Assembly: GCF_051594765.1 (NCBI RefSeq) | Contig: NZ_JBPPGJ010000019.1 | Span: forward strand, 1-64,000 | Direction: 5' to 3' | Origin: Paenibacillus_AR sp051594765 | GTDB taxonomy: Bacteria; Bacillota; Bacilli; Paenibacillales; NBRC-103111 | Length of the DNA: 64,000 bases | In this document: piece after piece, positions 58,459-64,000 of the stretch | How positions within the stretch are numbered: the stretch's first letter is position 1 | Layout of the letters: each line of letters opens with the position of its first letter | Translations under genes and position numbers: made by a program | The notes under the pieces: model-generated | What the model saw: only the letters and a program-made list of their open reading frames with translations | What the model was told of the DNA's origin: nothing | The model's database searches: none

Positions 58459-60171
58459 TTACCATTTGCCGGCGATCCGATCCTTAATGGCTTTGTTGAT
58501 CGTATCCTCGTATACCTTCCGGTCCAGCTTGTTCAGCTCGCTGATGTACTCCTTCCAAGTCGCATCGAACTTGTCGGGAGACTCAAGAATCAACTTGGAC
58601 AAGAATTTCTTCTGCAGGTCGTCCGCTTTGGTGATGAAGATCTGTTCCGGCGATCCTTGGGGAATGCTGATGGACCAGGCCGGGAACCACTTTCGCTCGT
58701 CCGGCTTGCTGAAGTAACCGCTGAAGGTCTTGGCTCCGTAGGCCTCCAGAATTTTCTTGTCTCCGTCCGTGTACAGCTTGGATATGACCTCCGGCTGGTT
58801 GCCTGTCGAATAGGCATTGCCGTCCTTCAGCACGGAATTGCCCCCGTATTTAGGCCAATCATTGGCGTAATAATTGAAGCCGAAGGTGCGGCTCAGCTCC
58901 GGATCCTCATGGTATTTGGCCTGTTCGTCCTTGTAGTAGTAGCGGCCCTTCTCATCCACGCTGTAGGTCTGATCCTTGATTCCCCAAGAGATCAGGATCT
59001 GGTTCTCTTCCTTCAGCATGTTGTCGAAGTACTTGATGATGCGCACCGGATCCTTGGCCTTCACCGATATGCCAACGGCGTAGTTCGCCACGAAGCCCGG
59101 TGGATCGATGTACTGGTCTTTGATACCCTTATCGAAAACAATGGGAAGCGGCGCATAACGCTTCTCATCCACACCGGCGGCCTTCAGGTTTTTGCTCGCA
59201 TCTCCGACCTGCCAGGCGTAATTGAAGTAACCCAGTACCCTGCCGGAGGTTACCTTGGCCAAGTATTGGTCCTTGTTCATCGTGAAGGACTCCGGGTCGA
59301 ACAGACCGGCCGCATTCATCTCGCTCAGCTTCTTGACCCAGCGCTGCTGATACTCCGTCCCCGCAACGATCTTGGCTTCGTTCGTCTTCATATCGACAAT
59401 GACGCTGCCGTCATTGGGATAGCCTGCCAAGTGCATAGCCGGATTCTGCAGGGTGAAGAAATTGTTATTCACCCCGGCCGATACCATAAAGCCGATCGTA
59501 TCCTTGCCGTCCACCTTCGGATACTTCTCCTTAAACTTCTTGATCAGGTCGAAGTACTCATCCAAGGTGGTGACCTTCGGATAGCCGAATTCCTTCAGTA
59601 CCGACCGTTGAATCCAGAAGGCACCGCCTCCGATGTCCGGCTCCGCTGTATAGCCTTGGTTAGCCGTGTAGGGGAGTGCGTAGATCTTCCCGTCCTTCGC
59701 CTTCATCTTGTTAAAGTAGGGACCGTACACCCGCTTGATATTCGGGCCGTACTTCTCAATCAGCTCATCCAACGGAATATAAGCCCCTGCATCCATCAGC
59801 TTGGCCATCTCACCGCTGGAGCTGATGACGTCGGGATAATCTCCGCTGGCGATCATGACCCCCGCCTTGGTGGCACTGTCACCGACCAGATATTGCATTT
59901 TGAAATCCACGCCGGTTTGCTTCTGCAGTTCCTTCCCGATGGTGGTTTCGCTGGCCAGAATATCCTTCTTCCCTTGTGAGAAGAGAAAGTACGAGAAGGT
60001 AACGGGCGTTTTGTTCTCTGCTTCCGCCGTTGCGGATGCTCCTCCCGAGGGAGCAGGCGAGGCGCTGTCCTTATTATCCTTGCTGCCGCTGCTGCAGCCT
60101 GTCATGACAGCCGCCGTCATCACAGCGGCCAGCCCCGCCTTCCATGCGTTCTTTCCGACCATTGGTCTCAT
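58459..60171 (-). CDS. lplA: extracellular oligosaccharide-binding lipoprotein, LplA type
   Basis: A 570-aa lipoprotein (lipobox VMTGC, Cys26) with Ala/Gly/Ser linker and type 2 solute-binding fold; MDAGAYIPLDELIEKYGPNIKRVYG and WIQRSVLKEFGYPKVTTLDEYFDL are typical LplA/YtcQ segments. This family takes pectic or xylan-derived uronic oligosaccharides in some Bacillales. Neighbouring xynC suggests aldouronates, but ligand residues cannot be assigned. The start could also be ATG 60162. A cre-like site overlaps the -10 box upstream. Confidence 0.92.
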   Translation of the reverse strand: MRPMVGKNAWKAGLAAVMTAAVMTGCSSGSKDNKDSASPAPSGGASATAEAENKTPVTFSYFLFSQGKKDILASETTIGKELQKQTGVDFKMQYLVGDSATKAGVMIASGDYPDVISSSGEMAKLMDAGAYIPLDELIEKYGPNIKRVYGPYFNKMKAKDGKIYALPYTANQGYTAEPDIGGGAFWIQRSVLKEFGYPKVTTLDEYFDLIKKFKEKYPKVDGKDTIGFMVSAGVNNNFFTLQNPAMHLAGYPNDGSVIVDMKTNEAKIVAGTEYQQRWVKKLSEMNAAGLFDPESFTMNKDQYLAKVTSGRVLGYFNYAWQVGDASKNLKAAGVDEKRYAPLPIVFDKGIKDQYIDPPGFVANYAVGISVKAKDPVRIIKYFDNMLKEENQILISWGIKDQTYSVDEKGRYYYKDEQAKYHEDPELSRTFGFNYYANDWPKYGGNSVLKDGNAYSTGNQPEVISKLYTDGDKKILEAYGAKTFSGYFSKPDERKWFPAWSISIPQGSPEQIFITKADDLQKKFLSKLILESPDKFDATWKEYISELNKLDRKVYEDTINKAIKDRIAGKW

Positions 60172-60197
60172 TGCCCCTTTCGAATGATGTGCCGCCT

Positions 60198-60216
60198 TGT
60201 AGACGCTTTCATTATA
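60198..60216 (-). promoter_or_regulatory. lplA -10 box overlapped by a cre site
   Basis: Minus strand TATAAT (60216-60211) runs straight into TGAAAGCGTCTACA (60211-60198), which has one mismatch to the CcpA consensus. No good -35 is present, so activation by the YesN partner plus carbon-catabolite repression is likely. Confidence 0.65.
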
Positions 60217-60250
60217 TCAACGATGCCATCTCTTGATTAGACAAGAAAAT

Positions 60251-61993
60251 TCAGTTCATAGTATGGAAATTATATGGAAATGGCAGTCGGATCTGAATTC
60301 TCGTGCCCTCCCCCTCCACACTGTCGATGTCAAAATAGAACTGCTCCTGATAGATGAGCTTCAGGCGGCAGTAGGTGTTCTTGATGCCGACCCGTTCCCC
60401 CATCGCATCGTCTCTTGCCAGATCCTGCCTGATCCCCTTCAATCTGTCCGGTGACATCCCCATGCCGTTATCCTCCAGCACGAAGTGCAATTCGCTGTCC
60501 GTAACCGCGATCTTCACGCGAATCATCCCCCTGCCTGGGGCGGATTCGACCCCATGTATACTGGCGTTCTCTACGAAGGGCAGGAAGATCATCTTGGGTA
60601 TCCGGTGATCCATAGCCTGCTCGTCCACCTGGATGTCGAATTCCAGCTCATCATCGAACCGGTATTTCTGAATCTCCAGGAAGCATTGAATGACCTCCAG
60701 CTCCTCGCTGACCTTGATCCAGTCCTGGGACCAGGATATGGATCTCCGGAACATCTTGGCCATGTTGTGGATGATCTCCGCCGTTTCGTCCTCCCCCTTG
60801 ATCACGCTTCTCATCCGGACAGATTCCAGGGCATTGAACAGGAAGTGCGGATTAATCTGGCTGTGCAGGGCATGCAGCTGAGCCTGCTGCTGCTTCAGCT
60901 CCAGGTCCTTCTTCTGGATATCCGCCAGATAGACATCATTGATCAAGGTATCGATCTTCATGGTCATCCGGTTGAATTCGTTCGTTAATTGTCCGATTTC
61001 GTCCCGCCCGTCTTCGTGGGGGATGGTTTGAAAGTTTTGATTTTTGATCTTCTTCATATATTTCAAGAGCCGCACAAGACGAACATGCAGAGACCGTGAC
61101 ATGGCCGCAATGATGATGGAGGGAACGACAAAGTTGATGCATGCCAGCCACACCATGGAGAAACGCGACTTCCGAACCACATTCAGCACAACTTCCTTGT
61201 TCATCACGCCGTGAAGCGACCAGCCTTCCAGATAGTTGCTCTCTGCGTAGGAGGTGACGAAATCTTCGGATTTGGACAACCCGGGGATATTCTGGAACAA
61301 TGGCTTCTCTTGGGATCCATCCATATCCTGATCGTTGCTGAACTGCACCCTTCCCTTCGGATCCACCAGATACACCTTGCCGTCGAAGCCGTTGTTTAGG
61401 AACAGCTGGTTAATGGTCTTCATATTAAGGTCGATCTTCAGAATCTGGTTGAAGCCGTTGGTATAGTAATTGTCCAGCTTCTGAAGGAGGCTGAAGGTCT
61501 GGTCCGAGTTGATGAGAGTCGGGTAAGGGGCGGAATAGGACCGGAACTGGGTAAACCAGGAGGTATTCTTGATTTCTTCCGTTAACGGCTCAATATAGCC
61601 GGTTAGGATGGTAGGATTATCCGTATAAACCTTATATTGCAAGGCATTGAGCAGATTTTTGTCCGAATTGGAGAACGCTTCCTTCAGGTAAGTATTATAA
61701 GCATCGACATATTCATACGTACTGGCATAGCGGCGGGCTAGATACTCGTTGAAGATCCGGTCGGCATAGAAGGAGTAAGAGACCCCTGCCGCTTGGTCGA
61801 TGACCGTCTTCAGAGAGCCCTTGATATTCTCCAATGCCAGGCCGGCGTCATGGATCTTCTGATCCTTGATGTTCGTCGTGGTCACATGGTAGAATACGGC
61901 ATTGGTCATGACGATCGGCAGGAACACGCACAGCGCATACATGAGCAGCAGCTTATCCCGCAGCTTCATATGATTCAGATGAACGATTCGCAC
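60251..61993 (-). CDS. YesM-family sensor histidine kinase of the lplABC locus
   Basis: A 580-aa membrane kinase. TM1 at about 12-32, a Cache-like extracellular domain at about 35-285, TM2 at about 288-306, HAMP at about 310-362, His_kinase with QINPHFLFNALES and HATPase (VENASIHGVESAPGRG, DNGMGM). Start is GTG 61993, with GGTGGAG 5 nt upstream; ATG 61969 is in frame behind it. It lies 15 bp downstream of its regulator, and 79 bp before lplA. Confidence 0.92.
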   Translation of the reverse strand: MRIVHLNHMKLRDKLLLMYALCVFLPIVMTNAVFYHVTTTNIKDQKIHDAGLALENIKGSLKTVIDQAAGVSYSFYADRIFNEYLARRYASTYEYVDAYNTYLKEAFSNSDKNLLNALQYKVYTDNPTILTGYIEPLTEEIKNTSWFTQFRSYSAPYPTLINSDQTFSLLQKLDNYYTNGFNQILKIDLNMKTINQLFLNNGFDGKVYLVDPKGRVQFSNDQDMDGSQEKPLFQNIPGLSKSEDFVTSYAESNYLEGWSLHGVMNKEVVLNVVRKSRFSMVWLACINFVVPSIIIAAMSRSLHVRLVRLLKYMKKIKNQNFQTIPHEDGRDEIGQLTNEFNRMTMKIDTLINDVYLADIQKKDLELKQQQAQLHALHSQINPHFLFNALESVRMRSVIKGEDETAEIIHNMAKMFRRSISWSQDWIKVSEELEVIQCFLEIQKYRFDDELEFDIQVDEQAMDHRIPKMIFLPFVENASIHGVESAPGRGMIRVKIAVTDSELHFVLEDNGMGMSPDRLKGIRQDLARDDAMGERVGIKNTYCRLKLIYQEQFYFDIDSVEGEGTRIQIRLPFPYNFHTMN

Positions 61994-62008
61994 ATTAACT
62001 CCACCAGT

Positions 62009-63568
62009 CTATTCTTTTTTCACCAATTTGTTGCGGTATTCCAATGGGGAGCATTGTTCGATTTTTTCAAATTGGGTGACGAAATAGTTCGCAACCGGGA
62101 TGCCCACCCTCTCGGCAATCTCATACATCCGGAGATCGGTTTGCCGAAGCAGCTTTTTGGCTTCCTCCACCCGAACCTGCAGCAAATATTCGTTAAAGTA
62201 GATGCCGTAGGTCTTCCGGAAGAGCTGTCCCAGGTAGGCTGGGTTCATGTAGAAATGAGCTGCAATGCTCTTCAGATTGATATTTTCACTATAATGGGAA
62301 TCGATGTGTTTCTTAATCTTCTCGATATCCCCCTTGGACTGCTCCTTGCGCAGTTGGGCCACATATCCGGCGGCTTCTAGGACCATCACCGTAAAGTGCT
62401 CCCTCAAGCGCTGCACGCTCCATGTCTGTACTTCTGTTTCCATCTCCTCCAGCATCCGCCGCTGTCCATCATCCGATCCATGCATCTGCTTGATGACCCC
62501 CATAACTCTTGTCATGAAGCGGGTAAGGGAGAGAACGACAGCCGCCGGTGTATAGCGCTGGTTGCGGAAGCTCTGGAACATCTTGTCGATCATAGACCTG
62601 CAAGCTTCCTTGTTATTTTCCTCCAGATGGACCATCAACCGGTCAGACAAATTCGAATCCATGTCATAGATATGCAGGGCCTTGTCCTTCACTTGCCCGA
62701 TGAGAATCACACGCTTGTCCTCCTCGGCAAACCGATGCTTGAGCGCTTCGTTCGCACCGGCGTAGGACCGCTTCACAGAGGCGAGGCTGTCCACCATGTC
62801 GCCCGCACAGAAGAGAAGCTCTTGATTCAGACGGGAGGATATCAAGCTGCGAACGGCTTCCAAAGCCTGCGGGATTCCATTGCCCCAACGGTTCAACTCT
62901 CGTATGCTCCATAGGATTCCGAATTGACCGGGAGCATGCTCGAGGATGGGAATGGCCGCTCCGGCCCCCTCCCAACCGGACATCCATTCTTGAAGCTCCT
63001 TCAACCGAACCGGCGGCTGGCCGGGCATGGTTTGGAATTGCGCCCATACATACAGGAAACCGGATTCCCCTTCCATTCCCAGTACCTCTGCGTACCGTTC
63101 GGCATCCTTCTCCCCCATCTCTTCATGCAGCATCAAGTCAAGGATGGAAGATATGGAATAATCTGTTTTTGTAAGCGCTGACAACCTCTTCTTGGCAATC
63201 GTCTGCGCCAGACGTTCCAGTGTCGCTCCCAGCTCCTTAACATCAATCGGCTTAAGAATGTAGTCCTTCACTCCGTACCGGATGGCCTGTTGGGCGTACT
63301 TGAAATCATTATAGCCGCTGATGATGATAAATTCAGGATCTACCCGTGACTCTTCCTTGACGCTTCGGATTAATTCCAGCCCGTCCAATACCGGCATCAT
63401 GATGTCTGTAATGACCAGGTCCGGCTCCAGCCGGTGAATCATCTCCAGAGCCTCTCCCCCGTTTTTCGCTTCGCCGACCAGTGTGCATTTGAACTGCTCC
63501 CATCGGATCAGCTTCTGCAGACCTTTGCGTACGAATACCTCATCATCCACCAACAACACCTTGTACAT
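62009..63568 (-). CDS. YesN-family response regulator of the lplABC locus
   Basis: A 519-aa protein. Receiver: KVLLVDDEVFV, phospho-Asp55 in LVITDIMMPVLDG, Lys in LKPIDVKEL. A middle helical region of about 290 residues leads to a C-terminal AraC domain (NINLKSIAAHFYMNPAYLGQLFRKTYG; MYEIAERVGIPVANYFVTQFEKIEQCSPLEYR). AAAGGAGG precedes the ATG. It is the probable activator of lplABC and xynC. Confidence 0.93.
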   Translation of the reverse strand: MYKVLLVDDEVFVRKGLQKLIRWEQFKCTLVGEAKNGGEALEMIHRLEPDLVITDIMMPVLDGLELIRSVKEESRVDPEFIIISGYNDFKYAQQAIRYGVKDYILKPIDVKELGATLERLAQTIAKKRLSALTKTDYSISSILDLMLHEEMGEKDAERYAEVLGMEGESGFLYVWAQFQTMPGQPPVRLKELQEWMSGWEGAGAAIPILEHAPGQFGILWSIRELNRWGNGIPQALEAVRSLISSRLNQELLFCAGDMVDSLASVKRSYAGANEALKHRFAEEDKRVILIGQVKDKALHIYDMDSNLSDRLMVHLEENNKEACRSMIDKMFQSFRNQRYTPAAVVLSLTRFMTRVMGVIKQMHGSDDGQRRMLEEMETEVQTWSVQRLREHFTVMVLEAAGYVAQLRKEQSKGDIEKIKKHIDSHYSENINLKSIAAHFYMNPAYLGQLFRKTYGIYFNEYLLQVRVEEAKKLLRQTDLRMYEIAERVGIPVANYFVTQFEKIEQCSPLEYRNKLVKKE

Positions 63569-63647
63569 GGGCCAGACCTCCTTTTACGTCGTGGTAGATC
63601 GACCACTATTTTAACACAGTTCACGGTTTCCAAAAAGATACAAGCAA

Positions 63648-63669
63648 AAGGGAGCCTTGCGGCTCCCTT
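63648..63669 (-). terminator. terminator of the truncated SLH gene
   Basis: AAGGGAGCC-TTGC-GGCTCCCTT, 9-bp stem, just downstream of the stop codon at 63673, with AAAA before it on the plus strand. Confidence 0.7.
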
Positions 63670-63672
63670 CTG

Positions 63673-64000
63673 TTAGTGATTATCGTAAATTCTATAGATG
63701 ACTACCGCAGCTTCGGCCCTTGTCGTCGTCGCAGTGGGGTGAATGGAGTTTCCATCCCCTATGATGATGCCTCCCTTAACCAGAGCCGCCACGCTGTCTG
63801 CAGCATAGGCCGCAATGCTCGAAGCATCCGAGTAGCCGCGTAACGCTTCCCTGTCTCCGGTTCCGGGCAATTGGTTCACCGCCTTCAATGCTCTGGCGAT
63901 GATCACCATCATGTCCTGCCTCGAGATCTCATTCGTCGGATTGAAATTGCCGTTCTCCAGACCTGTGATGATGCCCAGTTTCTTGGCAATTCCAAGTGCC
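63673..64000 (-). CDS. C-terminal SLH repeats of a protein cut by the window edge
   Basis: The reading frame stays open to the right edge. The visible ~108 residues are the end of one SLH repeat (ALGIAKKLGIITGLENGNFN, ISRQDMMVIIARAL) and a full last repeat (YSDASSIAAYAADSVAALVKGGIIIGDG, TRAEAAVVIYRIYDNH). They closely resemble the SLH region of the anchor at 48423-49415. The upstream domains are not visible. It could be a surface-anchored xylanase or another anchor. Confidence 0.85.
   Translation of the reverse strand, partial: ALGIAKKLGIITGLENGNFNPTNEISRQDMMVIIARALKAVNQLPGTGDREALRGYSDASSIAAYAADSVAALVKGGIIIGDGNSIHPTATTTRAEAAVVIYRIYDNH

Noticed and set aside
1..64000. CRISPR arrays, tRNA or rRNA genes, prophage
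   Set aside because: I looked and saw no spacer-repeat array, no tRNA cloverleaf or rRNA segment, and no phage structural gene; the only regular repeat is the 111-bp array.

Overview
The window looks like chromosomal DNA of a Gram-positive, spore-forming Paenibacillus or close relative. The signs are strong AGGAGG-type ribosome binding sites, SLH-anchored surface proteins, a YheC/D-type spore-coat ATP-grasp protein, B. subtilis-like genes (yeeI, ywaC/relP, mreB paralogue, hmoA), LplABC and YesMN modules, and visibly G+C-rich coding sequence (not computed). P. mucilaginosus-like is a guess only. The first ~1.4 kb is clearly A+T-rich and looks acquired.

Layout. 1-1500: a possible IS256-type end and a two-gene A+T-rich island. 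1.5-8.7 kb: a NirK-type copper nitrite reductase, yeeI, a c-di-AMP (ydaO-type) riboswitch in front of an unknown 108-aa protein, an MreB paralogue, an OmpR-type two-component system, a small lipoprotein and beta-phosphoglucomutase. 8.8-14.1 kb: a large secreted subtilisin with a cohesin-like and a dockerin domain, followed by a cohesin-SLH surface anchor. 14.2-23.2 kb: a CE4 deacetylase, an ATP-grasp protein, a 4 x 111-bp tandem repeat, cls, relP, a histidine kinase and a TetR/MFS pair. 23.2-30.5 kb: a galactoside/rhamnose cluster (GH112 phosphorylase, RhaM, GH2, two AraC regulators) and a Fur-controlled heme monooxygenase. 30.5-41 kb: a YesM/YesN system flanked by two sugar-binding lipoproteins, and a YtfQRT-YjfF-type furanose ABC importer. 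41.1-56.4 kb: a xylan-degradation locus on the minus strand. 56.4-63.6 kb: an LplABC-type ABC importer with its own YesMN pair. 63.7 kb to the edge: the C-terminus of another SLH protein.

How the xylan genes fit together. Four secreted proteins (GH30_8, two GH43, one non-catalytic carbohydrate-binding protein) each carry BOTH a cohesin-like and a dockerin domain. A fifth carries a cohesin plus three SLH repeats and no dockerin. They lie head to tail, with 22-bp gaps at three of four junctions. This suggests that dockerin-to-cohesin contacts chain the enzymes and that the SLH protein ties the chain to the wall. A free GH30_8 (XynC type), a probably cytoplasmic GH43 and the two ABC importers would complete uptake of (methylglucurono-)arabinoxylan fragments. 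The S8 protease and its anchor repeat the architecture with different dockerin contact residues, so the window may hold two orthogonal cohesin-dockerin systems. The related precedent known to me is the FIVAR-dockerin/cohesin toxin-glycosidases of Clostridium perfringens, not the classical scaffoldin cellulosome.
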